This document shows positions 8,038 through 17,538 of a stretch of 64,000 nt of DNA, one piece after another. A program made the translations under genes and the position numbers. The stretch comes from Streptomyces tendae. Lineage in GTDB: Bacteria > Actinomycetota > Actinomycetes > Streptomycetales > Streptomycetaceae. Under the pieces are notes generated by a model. That model made no database searches. It saw only the letters and a list, made by a program, of their open reading frames with translations, and was not told the origin of the DNA. Every line of letters begins with the position of its first letter. Within the stretch, counting starts at the first letter, position 1. The stretch is taken from positions 310,001 to 374,000 of the forward strand of contig NZ_BMUY01000001.1 of the NCBI RefSeq assembly GCF_014650435.1. The letters are read 5' to 3'.

Positions 8038-10818
8038 GTGGACGACTACGCGGGACGGGTGCTCGCCGACCGCTACCGCCTGCCCCTGCCGCCGTCCGAC
8101 GAGTACGAACTCACCGAGACCCGGGCCTTCGACACCTACAGCGGCCAGGAAGTCCTGGTCCGCCAGATCCCGTTGCCCGAGGTCGTCGAGGCCGAGGTGC
8201 TCGACGCGGACGGTCTGCCCGACGGCTTCACGGCCCGCGACGGCGGCGCCCGGCACCCCGGCAGGCGGGCACCGGCCGCGGGCGGCGGCATCAGGCGGCC
8301 GGCCGATCCGGTGGTACGGCGTGCCGTCGAGGCCGCGCAGGCCGCGGCCGCGGTGCCCGACCATCCGCGCCTGGACCAGGTCTTCGACGTCTTCGCCGAG
8401 GGCGGTTCGCTGTGGATCGTCAGCGAGCTGGTGGCCGCGAGGCCGCTGGCCGCGCTGCTCGCCGAACAGAACCTGACGCCGTACCGGGCGGCCGAGGTGG
8501 CCTCCGACGTCCTCCTGGCACTGCGGGTGCTGCACTCGTACGGCTGGGTGCACCGCAACATCACCGCGCGCACGGTGCTCGTCTGCGACGACGGGCGGGT
8601 CATGCTGACCGGCCTGGCGGTCGGGGCGGCGGAGGAGGCACTGTGCGGGTACGACCCGGTGCCCCCGCCGCCCGACGAGGAGCCGGGCACCGCCGTAGAC
8701 CCGGACGGAACCTTCGGTCCTGGCGGCGGCGCTTCCCGGGCCGTGGCCCTCGGTCCGGCCGGTGCCGGGCCCGGTGTCGACCCCGAGGCCGCCCGGCGGG
8801 CCGCCATCGAGGCGCGCGGCGTCGGCGCGCTCCCGGCGCCCGGGGCCCCGGGGCCTGGCGGAGCCCCCGCCGGACTCGCGCCCGCCTCGCTCGACGCCGC
8901 CGGGGACGCCCGTGCCGCCCGCGCCGGCGCGATCGCCGCCTACCGCGCGGGAGCCAGGGCCGCCGCCCGCGTCCAGGAGGCCCAGAACGGCCGCGCCGCC
9001 CTGCCCGGCGCCCGCCCCGCCCTCGACGACGCCTCGCGGGCCGGTGGCCCCGGCACGGCGGGCGGACGCCCGGCTTCCGCCACCGGCCCGGGCCGGGAGG
9101 CACACCCCGACGGCCCCGATGCGGAGTCCGCCGGTGCCCCGTGGGAGGACGAGGGCGTCGGCGACGTGGCCCCGCCGGGCCGGATCGCCGACCCCTACGG
9201 CGTACGCACCACCTCCTGGCACGGCGCCACACCCCGCCGCTCCGGCGACCCGGCGTCCACCCTGCCCCCGCGCCCCGGTGATCCTGCGTTCCCCGCCCCT
9301 GGCCCGACCGCTGAACCGGCGCCCGGCTCCACACCCCCGGCAGCCGGACGGTCCCTGCCCGCAGCACGCCGGCCGGACACCGAGGCATCCACCGCCGCAC
9401 GGCGGGAGACCCCGCCCGGCACCGCCCCCGGGCCGCGGGAAGCCGCTCCGGGTGCCACCGCGCGGCCGTACGGCGGCGGCTCCGGAGCGGCCGGGCCGGC
9501 GCAGGAGGGTGGGGGCGGCGGCTGGGACGGCCCGGGTGGCCGGGTGGGCGCGCCGCGTGGGCCCGCCACCGCGCTCGACGCCGAGCGGGCGCGGCAGACG
9601 CGGATGGCCGTGGTCGGGCCCGTCACCGAACGCTGGGCGCCGGAACAGGCCGGACCGGTGCACGAGAACTGGCAGCTGGCCGCGCCCATCGGCCCCGCCA
9701 CCGACCTGTGGGCCCTGGGCGCGCTGCTCTTCCGCGCCGTACAGGGACACGCGCCCTACCCGGAGGAGTCGACCGCCGAGCTGGTGCAGATCGTGTGCGC
9801 GGAGCCCCCGGCGTTCGCCGAGGAGTGCGGACCGCTGCGGCCGGTCGTGGAGTCGCTGCTGCGTCAGGACCCCATCGAGCGCATCGACTTCGAGGAACTG
9901 AGCGGCTGGCTCCGTTCCCTGGTGCGTTCCGCGCCCGAGCCCGAGGCGGGTCTGCACGTCGTCTCGGCGCCCCCCGTCGAGACGACCGGCCGGCTGCCGA
10001 TCGTGCGCCGCCGCGGCGAGCTGGTGCGCAGGCGGCGCGCCGGTCTGCCCGCGCACCACGGACGGCACAAGCGGGGCAGGCCGGACAGCGACCGCTCCCC
10101 GCGCAGCCTCGGCCGAACCCTGCTCCTGCTGATACTGCTGGCGTTGGCGGGCGCGGTCGCCTACGCCATGTTCTTCATGCCCAAGAGCGACACCAACGGC
10201 TCGGGCGCCGCCGACCGGACCGGCGCCGCCGGCGAGGCGAGCCAGGCGCCGCCCGCACAGTCGCCGGACGCCGACAGCGAGCCCCCGCCGGACGAGACCT
10301 CGCCGAAGCCCGACCCCGACGCCTCGCGGACGGCGGGCGGCTCCACCGAGACCCAGTCCAACGTCGCCGACGGCTTCACCCTGCGCAAGGACGCCGAGGG
10401 TTTCCGCGTCGCCGTCGCCGAGGGCTGGAACCGCACGCCCCGCAACGGCAGCGGCCAGGTCGTCTACGGCAAGGGCGACTTCGAGCTGATCGTCGTACCG
10501 GGCCGCGACCGCGCCTCCGAGTTCGGCGACGACCCGATGACCTACCAGCGCGACAGCGAACCCGAGTTGGCCTCCTATCGCGCCTCCAGCTGGGCCACCT
10601 CCAGCGGTCTGAAGACCATCGAGGTCGGTGGACGGACCATGGCGGAGGGGCAGTTCACCTGGACCGCCGCCGACGGCGGCGAGCTGTACGTGCGCAACGT
10701 CGCGATCCTCGTCGACGGGCGCTACCACGTGGTGCAGGTCCGCGGTCCGGAGGCGGAGCGTGACGAGGTGACCCGGCTGTTCGAACAGGCATCGGCCACC
10801 TACCAGTACACGCGCTGA
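8038..10818 (+). CDS. Predicted transmembrane pseudokinase (kinase cluster gene 2)
   Basis: A 926-residue protein, GTG start at 8038 after GGGGGTGG. It has the Hanks kinase layout but lost the catalytic residues. The glycine loop is absent, the ATP lysine position reads VLVRQI (Arg42), the catalytic loop reads HRNITARTV (Asn174 for Asp), and DFG is replaced by TGL (191-193). An Ala/Pro/Gly-rich insert of about 330 residues separates the N- and C-lobe parts; the helix-F stretch ATDLWALGALLF resumes near residue 553. A basic segment, one membrane helix (about 693-713), an acidic spacer and a C-terminal extracytoplasmic domain (GFRVAVAEGWNR onward) follow. The intact frame and shared architecture argue for a regulatory or scaffold role rather than decay. 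Confidence 0.88.
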   Translation: MDDYAGRVLADRYRLPLPPSDEYELTETRAFDTYSGQEVLVRQIPLPEVVEAEVLDADGLPDGFTARDGGARHPGRRAPAAGGGIRRPADPVVRRAVEAAQAAAAVPDHPRLDQVFDVFAEGGSLWIVSELVAARPLAALLAEQNLTPYRAAEVASDVLLALRVLHSYGWVHRNITARTVLVCDDGRVMLTGLAVGAAEEALCGYDPVPPPPDEEPGTAVDPDGTFGPGGGASRAVALGPAGAGPGVDPEAARRAAIEARGVGALPAPGAPGPGGAPAGLAPASLDAAGDARAARAGAIAAYRAGARAAARVQEAQNGRAALPGARPALDDASRAGGPGTAGGRPASATGPGREAHPDGPDAESAGAPWEDEGVGDVAPPGRIADPYGVRTTSWHGATPRRSGDPASTLPPRPGDPAFPAPGPTAEPAPGSTPPAAGRSLPAARRPDTEASTAARRETPPGTAPGPREAAPGATARPYGGGSGAAGPAQEGGGGGWDGPGGRVGAPRGPATALDAERARQTRMAVVGPVTERWAPEQAGPVHENWQLAAPIGPATDLWALGALLFRAVQGHAPYPEESTAELVQIVCAEPPAFAEECGPLRPVVESLLRQDPIERIDFEELSGWLRSLVRSAPEPEAGLHVVSAPPVETTGRLPIVRRRGELVRRRRAGLPAHHGRHKRGRPDSDRSPRSLGRTLLLLILLALAGAVAYAMFFMPKSDTNGSGAADRTGAAGEASQAPPAQSPDADSEPPPDETSPKPDPDASRTAGGSTETQSNVADGFTLRKDAEGFRVAVAEGWNRTPRNGSGQVVYGKGDFELIVVPGRDRASEFGDDPMTYQRDSEPELASYRASSWATSSGLKTIEVGGRTMAEGQFTWTAADGGELYVRNVAILVDGRYHVVQVRGPEAERDEVTRLFEQASATYQYTR

Positions 10819-10954
10819 ACGCAGTTCGCCCCGATGGTTGCGTCCCGTCACGGAAAGCGACAACCGTCACAGAGCGGTTTCCATACCGCCCCACCCGTTC
10901 CTTCGACGGGAGCCGGTCCCTAATGTGGCCCTGACAAGACCATTGCGGGGCAAC

Positions 10955-12718
10955 GTGAATCAGATGCAGGGCCGGCTCGTCGCGGGACGCTACCGGCTCG
11001 GGGAAGCCATCGGCAGCGGCGGCATGGGCCGGGTGTGGCGCGCACACGACGAGGTGCTGCACCGTACCGTCGCCATCAAGGAGTTGACCGCCGCGCTCTA
11101 CGTCTCCGAGAGCGACCAGGCCATCCTCCTGGCACGCACCCGGGGCGAGGCGCGCGCGGCGGCACGGATCAACCACTCGGCCGTCGTCACCGTGCACGAC
11201 GTGCTCGAACACGACGGCCGGCCGTGGATCGTCATGGAGTTGGTGGAGGGCCGCTCGCTGGCCGACGCCGTCAAGGACGAGGAGCGGGTCGACCCGCGGG
11301 AGGCGGCCCGGATCGGCCTGTGGGTGCTGCGGGCCCTGCGCGCCGCACACACCGCCGGGGTCCTGCACCGCGACGTCAAACCGGGCAACGTCCTGCTCGC
11401 CGACGACGGCCGGGTACTGCTCACCGACTTCGGCATCGCGCAGATCGAGGGCGACTCCACCATCACCCGGACCGGCGAGGTCGTCGGCTCCGTCGACTAC
11501 CTCGCGCCCGAGCGCGTCCGCGGCCACGACCCCGGCCCCTCCTCCGACCTGTGGGCGCTCGGTGCGACGCTGTACACGGCGGTGGAGGGCAGGTCGCCGT
11601 TCCGCCGCACCTCCCCGCTCACCACCATGCAGGCGGTCGTCGAGGAAGAGGCCACCGAAGCCCGGTACGCCGGTGCGCTCGCGCCCGTCATCAGCGCCCT
11701 GCTGCGCAAGGACCCGGCCGAGCGGCCCGACGCGACCGAGGCCGAGCACCTGCTCGCCCAGGCCGCCGAGGGCCGACGCCCGGACGCGGCCCAGGCGTAC
11801 GTGCCGACCACCCGGTACGCGGGGCCCCCGCCGACCCCGGGAGACACGGCCCACCAGGGGATACCCGGGGCGCCCGGAACCCCGGGGATGCCCGGCACAC
11901 CGGGACCGGTGGGCGGGACCTCCGGCACGCCGTACCCGCCGACGACCGGCCCCACGACGGTGGGTCGCACGGCGGTCGGCCCCGCGCCGACGGGGCACAC
12001 CGTGCCGGGCCACGCGGCGGCGGGAGCGGTGGGCGGCGCCGCTCCGCGCCGCTCCCGGAGCACCCGCGCGCGCACGCTCGCCCTGGTCGTCGCCGTCGCC
12101 GCGCTCATCGGCGCGGGTACCGCCGTGCTGCTGCAACAGCGCGACGAGGGCGGCTCGTCGGCCGGCGCCGACCCCACCCGCGGGCAGACCGCCTCCCCGT
12201 CGGCCTCCGCCACCACCGGCAAGGGCCCCGGCGGCTCGGTCCCGGCCGACTGGACACGCCGCCGGGACCCGTTGGGTTTCAGCCTCTACCTGCCCGCGAA
12301 CTGGCAGCGGACGGACTTCGACGGCGACAGTGGCGAACTCCGGCAGATCGACTACACACCCGACGGCGGCGAACACGTCCTGCGCGTGTCCGTCGACACC
12401 GCGCCCGACTACAACGACCCGTACGCGCACCAGCAGGACCTGGACGCCCAACTCGACGGGCGGCTGGTCGACTACCGGCGCATCTCCCTGGACCGCGTCA
12501 CCTACCGGGACCGCGACAGCGCCCGGTGGGAGTACGGCTGGACCGCGCTGGCCAAGGACACCGAGTTCCCCGGCCCGCGCCGGGCCGTGTCGCAGACGTA
12601 CATGTCCCGCGACGGCGTCGAGTACGCCCTCAACATGACGGGGCCGGCCGGCGACTGGCCGACCACGCAACGGCAGTTCAAGGCGGTGCTGCAGAGCTGG
12701 CAGGAGATCACCGGCTGA
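10955..12718 (+). CDS. Transmembrane Ser/Thr protein kinase (kinase cluster gene 3)
   Basis: A 587-residue active-type Hanks kinase. The GTG at 10955 starts just before MQGRLVAGRYRLGEAIG; a TAATGT -10-like sequence about 34 nt upstream, with TTCCTT 17 bp before it, is a possible promoter. Catalytic residues are present: GSGGMG, Lys42 (VAIKEL), Asp140 (HRDVKPGN), Asp158 (DFG). A Pro/Gly-rich linker precedes one membrane helix (about 374-395). The extracytoplasmic C-terminus (GFSLYLPANWQR to QEITG, about 150 residues) belongs to the same domain group as genes 1, 2 and 5. The 3' neighbours are the other cluster kinases on the same strand. Substrates cannot be inferred. Confidence 0.92.
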   Translation: MNQMQGRLVAGRYRLGEAIGSGGMGRVWRAHDEVLHRTVAIKELTAALYVSESDQAILLARTRGEARAAARINHSAVVTVHDVLEHDGRPWIVMELVEGRSLADAVKDEERVDPREAARIGLWVLRALRAAHTAGVLHRDVKPGNVLLADDGRVLLTDFGIAQIEGDSTITRTGEVVGSVDYLAPERVRGHDPGPSSDLWALGATLYTAVEGRSPFRRTSPLTTMQAVVEEEATEARYAGALAPVISALLRKDPAERPDATEAEHLLAQAAEGRRPDAAQAYVPTTRYAGPPPTPGDTAHQGIPGAPGTPGMPGTPGPVGGTSGTPYPPTTGPTTVGRTAVGPAPTGHTVPGHAAAGAVGGAAPRRSRSTRARTLALVVAVAALIGAGTAVLLQQRDEGGSSAGADPTRGQTASPSASATTGKGPGGSVPADWTRRRDPLGFSLYLPANWQRTDFDGDSGELRQIDYTPDGGEHVLRVSVDTAPDYNDPYAHQQDLDAQLDGRLVDYRRISLDRVTYRDRDSARWEYGWTALAKDTEFPGPRRAVSQTYMSRDGVEYALNMTGPAGDWPTTQRQFKAVLQSWQEITG

Positions 12719-12820
12719 GCCCCGCGGCGGCGGTGACGGCGCACGCCTGCCCGTCGGTTGTCGGCCACCCGTGTGACAGCGGTCCGGAGCCGCTGCGTCC
12801 GGTGGGGCATGATGGGACGC

Positions 12821-13915
12821 ATGGTGACCGAGGGGGCGGGCGGGCGTGTCATCGCGGGCCGTTACCGGCTCCACGAGCGGCTCGGCAGCGGCGGCATGGG
12901 CATCGTGTGGCGGGCCACCGACCAACTGCTCGCCCGCGAAGTGGCCGTGAAGGCGCTCCCCCTCGACGAGACCCTCTCCGCGGCAGAGGCCCGACGGCGC
13001 CGTGAGCGCACCCTGCGCGAGGCCCGCGCGGTCGCGCAGCTGCGGCACCCGCACGTCATCGTCGTGCACGACGTGGTCGAGGACGACGAACGCGCGTACA
13101 TGGTCATGGAGCTGGTCGACGGCGGCTCCCTCGCCGACCGCGTCGTCAGCCGCGGCCCGGTCGACGCCGCCGAGGCCGCCCGCATCGGCATCGCCCTGCT
13201 CGACGCCCTGGGCACGGCCCACACGGCGGGGATCCTGCACCGGGACGTGAAGCCGTCGAACGTGCTGGTCGCCGACGACGGCCGGGTCGTCCTCACCGAC
13301 TTCGGGGTGGCCCAGGTCGCGGGCGCCACCACGCTCACCGAGAGCGGTTCCTTCGTCGGTTCCCCGGAGTACACCGCCCCGGAGCGGATGTCCGGGGCCG
13401 GGACCGGGCCGGAGTCCGACCTGTGGTCGCTGGGCGTACTGCTGTGCGCGGTCCTCAGCGGCGCGTCCCCCTTCCACCGCGACTCGCTCGGCGGCGTCCT
13501 GCACGCCGTGGTCACCGAGGAGATCCGCCCGCCGACGCAGGCCGCACCGCTCCTGCCGGTCGTACGGGGCCTGCTGGAACGCGACCCGCGCCAACGGCTG
13601 GACGCGGCGTCGGCGCAGCGGATGCTGCGCGCCTTCCTCAGCACGGGCCGTACGCCCGCGACGGCCGCACAGGCCGCGGTCCCCGAGCCCCTGCGCGCGC
13701 GACGGAGCGTGAAGCGGAGCGTGCTGACGGCGGTGCTGCTGGTCGTCGCGGCGGCCGCCGCGGGTGTCTCGGCGGCCGCGCTGCTCGCGGACGGAGGCGA
13801 CGACGGGGGCGGTACGCCGACGAGTTCGGTGCCCGCCACGCCGACGCCCACCCCCACGCCGCCGAGGACGGAGCCCGCGCCATCGACCGCGTCCGGTTCC
13901 GGCACCGGCACCTAA
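12821..13915 (+). CDS. Transmembrane Ser/Thr protein kinase without sensor domain (kinase cluster gene 4)
   Basis: A 364-residue Hanks kinase. The ATG at 12821 (MVTEGAGGRVIAGRYRL) is the most domain-proximal start; an ATG at 12809 is also in frame, and neither has a strong ribosome-binding site. Catalytic residues are complete: GSGGMG, Lys44 (VAVKAL), Asp142 (HRDVKPSN), Asp160 (DFG). One membrane helix (about 300-323) follows. Outside the membrane there is only a Pro/Thr-rich tail of about 40 residues with a TPTPTPTP run. Unlike its neighbours it lacks the folded extracytoplasmic domain, so it may signal through a partner kinase or be activated in trans. Confidence 0.92.
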   Translation: MVTEGAGGRVIAGRYRLHERLGSGGMGIVWRATDQLLAREVAVKALPLDETLSAAEARRRRERTLREARAVAQLRHPHVIVVHDVVEDDERAYMVMELVDGGSLADRVVSRGPVDAAEAARIGIALLDALGTAHTAGILHRDVKPSNVLVADDGRVVLTDFGVAQVAGATTLTESGSFVGSPEYTAPERMSGAGTGPESDLWSLGVLLCAVLSGASPFHRDSLGGVLHAVVTEEIRPPTQAAPLLPVVRGLLERDPRQRLDAASAQRMLRAFLSTGRTPATAAQAAVPEPLRARRSVKRSVLTAVLLVVAAAAAGVSAAALLADGGDDGGGTPTSSVPATPTPTPTPPRTEPAPSTASGSGTGT

Positions 13916-14007
13916 ACGGGAGATAAGCGGCAAGCCGCGTCACGGGTCTGTGACCGCCGCGCACCGGCGGTGGAAACGGGCGCACCCGGCACGGTATGGA
14001 TGGACCC

Positions 14008-15747
14008 ATGAGCAGCAACGGGGGGCCCCGCAGCGGGGCGGACGAGCCGACCAGTTTTGACCTGCAACCACCGAACCCGCCGACCGCGGTGCCGCATCCC
14101 GGCAACCCGTACGCGGCACCCACGCAGGTCGTACCGCCGCGGTCGCAGGCCCCGTCGGCCACCCCGGCCGAGGCGTCCGCGCCCGCCTCCCCGCCCACCT
14201 CGCCGGCCGCTTCCTCGACCGCCCCCGCGGCCGCCGCACCGGACCCCGGCGCCGGGCGGCTGATCGCCGGCCGCTACCGCCTGATCGCCAGGCTCGGGCA
14301 CGGCGGCATGGGCACGGTGTGGCGGGCCGAGGACGAGACCGTCGGCCGCGAGGTCGCCGTCAAGGAACCCCGCGTCCCCGACCACCTTCCCGAACGCGAA
14401 CGCGCCAACGCCTTCGAGAGGATGCGCCGCGAGGCGCGCGCCGCCGCCCGGCTCGACCACCCCGCCGTGGTCGACGTGCACGACGTGGCGGTCGTGGACG
14501 GGCAGCCGTGGATCGTGATGGAACTCGTGCGCGGGCGCTCGCTCGGCGACGCCCTCCAGGAAGGCACCCTCGGCGCCCGCGAGGCGGCCCGGGTCGGTCT
14601 GGAGGTGCTCGGCGCGCTGGAGGCCGCGCACGCCGCAGGAGTCCTGCACCGGGACGTGAAGCCGGACAACGTCCTGCTCGGCCGGCACGACCGGGTCGTC
14701 CTCACCGACTTCGGCATCGCCCAGATCGAGGGCGAGACCAGCCTGACCGACACCGGCGGCTTCGTCGGCTCGCCCGAGTACATCGCCCCGGAGCGGGTGC
14801 TGGGCCAGCGCCCCGGCCCGGCGAGCGACCTGTGGTCCCTTGGCGTGGTGCTGTACGCCGCGACGGAGGGCGTCTCGCCGTTCCGCCGCAGCAACACCCC
14901 GGCCACGCTCCAGTCGGTGCTCAACGCCACGCCCGCACCGCCCGCCGCCGCGCAGGGCCCGCTGGCCGAGGTGATCACGGGCCTGCTGGACAAGGACCCC
15001 GCGCGCCGCCCGGACGCCGCCCGGGTCCGCGCCCTGCTGGACGCCGCGGTGAACCCGCCCGCGCCGCCGCCCACCCAGGTGGTCAGGATCGACCGGCCCG
15101 AGGAGCCGGGCGCGGCGCCCGCGTCCCGCTGGAGCGTCCGGCTGGGCCGCAACGCGTGGATCACGCTCGGCGCGATGGTCGTCGCGGCGGCGGTGGCCTC
15201 GTACCTGGTGGTCGCGGAGCCCTTCGCGGGGCCGCTGCCCGACGGCTGGGACACCCCGCACGAGAAGAAGCTCGCCGCGACCCTCGCGGTGCCCGAGGGC
15301 TACAAGCGCACCGCTCCCGAGGAGGCCGACCAGCACTGGGTCACCTACACCGACGAGAGCGGTGCCGTCTGGATCGGCCTGACCCTGGACAAGAAGCGCG
15401 AGGACACCCTGGGCAACATCGCCGGGTCCGCCGCGGCCGAGATGTACGACGACGACGGGAAGTTCAAGGAGAGCGGGGAGTTCGACCTCTCCATGCCCGA
15501 GAACCCGGAGACCGACCCCAGGGAGACCGAGTACCGGGGTGGGAAGTCCGCCGAGAACACGGTCGTCTACACCACCACCGACAGCCAGAATCCCCGCCTG
15601 CGCGAACTGCGGATCTTCTACTACCGGACGTCCGCGGGCGACATGTACAAGCTCACCGTCAGCTACCCGGGCAAGGGTGACTTCACCGAGCGTGGGCGTG
15701 AGGTGGCCAGTACGGCCGTCGCCAATCTGGACATCGACGGCACCTGA
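14008..15747 (+). CDS. Transmembrane Ser/Thr protein kinase (kinase cluster gene 5)
   Basis: A 579-residue Hanks kinase. The ATG at 14008 (MSSNGGPRSG) is chosen; an in-frame ATG at 13996 would add four residues. A Pro/Ala-rich N-terminal extension of about 85 residues precedes the kinase domain. Lys119 (VAVKEP), Asp216 (HRDVKPDN) and Asp234 (DFG) are present. One membrane helix (about 383-402) leads to an extracytoplasmic domain of about 170 residues (LAVPEGYKRT, then a WIGLTLDKKRED segment) resembling those of genes 1-3. It closes the five-gene kinase run; the next gene starts 139 bp on. Confidence 0.92.
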   Translation: MSSNGGPRSGADEPTSFDLQPPNPPTAVPHPGNPYAAPTQVVPPRSQAPSATPAEASAPASPPTSPAASSTAPAAAAPDPGAGRLIAGRYRLIARLGHGGMGTVWRAEDETVGREVAVKEPRVPDHLPERERANAFERMRREARAAARLDHPAVVDVHDVAVVDGQPWIVMELVRGRSLGDALQEGTLGAREAARVGLEVLGALEAAHAAGVLHRDVKPDNVLLGRHDRVVLTDFGIAQIEGETSLTDTGGFVGSPEYIAPERVLGQRPGPASDLWSLGVVLYAATEGVSPFRRSNTPATLQSVLNATPAPPAAAQGPLAEVITGLLDKDPARRPDAARVRALLDAAVNPPAPPPTQVVRIDRPEEPGAAPASRWSVRLGRNAWITLGAMVVAAAVASYLVVAEPFAGPLPDGWDTPHEKKLAATLAVPEGYKRTAPEEADQHWVTYTDESGAVWIGLTLDKKREDTLGNIAGSAAAEMYDDDGKFKESGEFDLSMPENPETDPRETEYRGGKSAENTVVYTTTDSQNPRLRELRIFYYRTSAGDMYKLTVSYPGKGDFTERGREVASTAVANLDIDGT

Positions 15748-15886
15748 GCGCTCCGCCCGCACAACGCCCTGATCAGCGGGTTTGTTGCCAGCGATCACTG
15801 GCGGTGTGTGAGCACTCGGTGAATCACCGTGAATCCCCGTTACCGACGGGTACACAAAGCCCGCCCGGCGTCATACCCTGCGGCTC

Positions 15887-17500
15887 ATGACGGACGCGCA
15901 GGCCCCGGAACTCACCGGCACGAACCCCCTCGCCCCCACCCCGGAGGGCGCCCGCACGGCTGCCGACGTGGTCACGCCCGAGCTGGTCGCCCAGCTCACC
16001 AAGGGCGTGGCCGGGTCCGGCCGCACCGCCAACCACACCCCGTTCACCGGCGAGAAGCTGGCCGACCTGCCCGAGTCGACGCCCGAGGACGTGGCCGGCG
16101 CCTTCGAGCGGGCCCGTGCCGCCCAGGCCGTGTGGGCGCAGGTGCCGGTGCGGCAGCGGGCCGCGGTCCTGCTGCGCTTCCACGACCTGGTCCTGGAGCG
16201 GCAGGCCGAGGTCCTCGACCTCATCCAGCTGGAGACCGGCAAGGCCCGCCTGCACGCCCACGAGGAGGTCCAGGCCGTCGCCGTCGCCGCCCGGCACTAC
16301 GGCCGCAAGGCCCCGGCGTACCTGCGGCCCAAGAGGCACACCGGCGCCGTACCGACCCTCACCAAGGTCACCGAGCTGCGCCACCCGCGCGGCGTCGTCG
16401 GCCAGATAGCCCCCTGGAACTACCCGCTGGAGCTGTCCGTCGGCGACGCGCTCCCCGCGTTCGTCGCGGGCAACGCCGTCGTGATGAAGCCCGACACCGA
16501 GACCTGCCTGACCGCCCTGTGGGCCCGTGACCTGCTCGTCGAGGCCGGGCTGCCCGCCGAGGTCTTCCAGGTCGTCCTCGGCGACGGCCCGGTCGTCGGC
16601 CCCGAGGTCGTCAAGCACGCCGACTACGTCTCCTTCACCGGCTCCACCCGCACCGGCCGCGAGGTCGCCCAGGGCGCCGCCGCGCGCCTGGTCGGCGTCT
16701 CCCTGGAGCTCGGCGGCAAGAACGCCATGCTGGTCCTCGAGGACGCCGACATCGAGAAGGCCGCGGCGGGCGCCGTCCGCGCCTGCTTCTCCTCGGCCGG
16801 ACAGCTCTGCATCTCCATCGAGCGGCTCTACGTCCACGAGTCCGTCGCCGACGCCTTCCTGGAGCGCTTCGCCGCCCGCACCAGGGCGATGCGGCTCGGC
16901 ACCTCCCTCTCCTACGGCGCCGACATGGGCTCGCTGGTCGGGGAGCGGCAGCTGGAGACCGTGAAGGCACACGTCGCGGACGCCGTCGAGCGGGGCGCGA
17001 AGCTCGTCACGGGCGGGGTCGCCCGCCCCGACATCGGCCCGTACTTCTACGAGCCGACCATCCTCGACGGCGTCGTGGCCCCCATGACCGTGTGCACCGA
17101 GGAGACCTTCGGCCCGGTCGTCTCCGTCTACCGCTTCACGACCGAGGACGAGGCGGTCGAGCAGGCCAACTCCACGCCGTACGGCCTGAACTCCTCGGTG
17201 TGGACGAAGAACGCCCGGCGCGGCCACGAGGTCGCCGCGCGGATGCGCACCGGGACCGTCAACATCAACGAGGGGTACGCCCCCGCCTACGGCAGCGCCC
17301 AGTCCCCGATGGGCGGCATGAAGGACTCCGGCCTCGGCCGCCGGCACGGTTCCGAGGGCATCCTCAAGTACACCGAGGCCCAGACCGTCGCCCACCAGCG
17401 GCTACTGCCGATGGCGCCGTCGCTGGGGATGGACGACGAGAAGTACGCGGCGTTCATGAGCCGCAGCCTGCGCCTGATGAAGGCGTTCCGCTTCCGCTGA
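15887..17500 (+). CDS. Succinate-semialdehyde dehydrogenase family protein (aldehyde dehydrogenase)
   Basis: A 537-residue NAD(P)-dependent aldehyde dehydrogenase, closest in pattern to actinobacterial GabD2-type succinate-semialdehyde dehydrogenases, which feed 4-aminobutyrate carbon into the TCA cycle as succinate. The catalytic Cys308 lies in FSSAGQLCIS and the general-base Glu274 in LELGGKN. The oxyanion stretch QIAPWNYPLELS and the C-terminal SPMGGMKDSGLGRRHG are present. The ATG at 15887 lies 6-7 nt after a TACCCT -10-like box, with TACACA 17 bp further up, so the mRNA may be nearly leaderless. A GMC oxidoreductase starts 38 bp downstream, suggesting a two-gene operon oxidising an alcohol/aldehyde. 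The true substrate is inferred only from family similarity. Confidence 0.88.
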   Translation: MTDAQAPELTGTNPLAPTPEGARTAADVVTPELVAQLTKGVAGSGRTANHTPFTGEKLADLPESTPEDVAGAFERARAAQAVWAQVPVRQRAAVLLRFHDLVLERQAEVLDLIQLETGKARLHAHEEVQAVAVAARHYGRKAPAYLRPKRHTGAVPTLTKVTELRHPRGVVGQIAPWNYPLELSVGDALPAFVAGNAVVMKPDTETCLTALWARDLLVEAGLPAEVFQVVLGDGPVVGPEVVKHADYVSFTGSTRTGREVAQGAAARLVGVSLELGGKNAMLVLEDADIEKAAAGAVRACFSSAGQLCISIERLYVHESVADAFLERFAARTRAMRLGTSLSYGADMGSLVGERQLETVKAHVADAVERGAKLVTGGVARPDIGPYFYEPTILDGVVAPMTVCTEETFGPVVSVYRFTTEDEAVEQANSTPYGLNSSVWTKNARRGHEVAARMRTGTVNINEGYAPAYGSAQSPMGGMKDSGLGRRHGSEGILKYTEAQTVAHQRLLPMAPSLGMDDEKYAAFMSRSLRLMKAFRFR

Positions 17501-17538
17501 CCCACCCGACCACCGTCCGTTCTCAACGAGGAGAGCAC

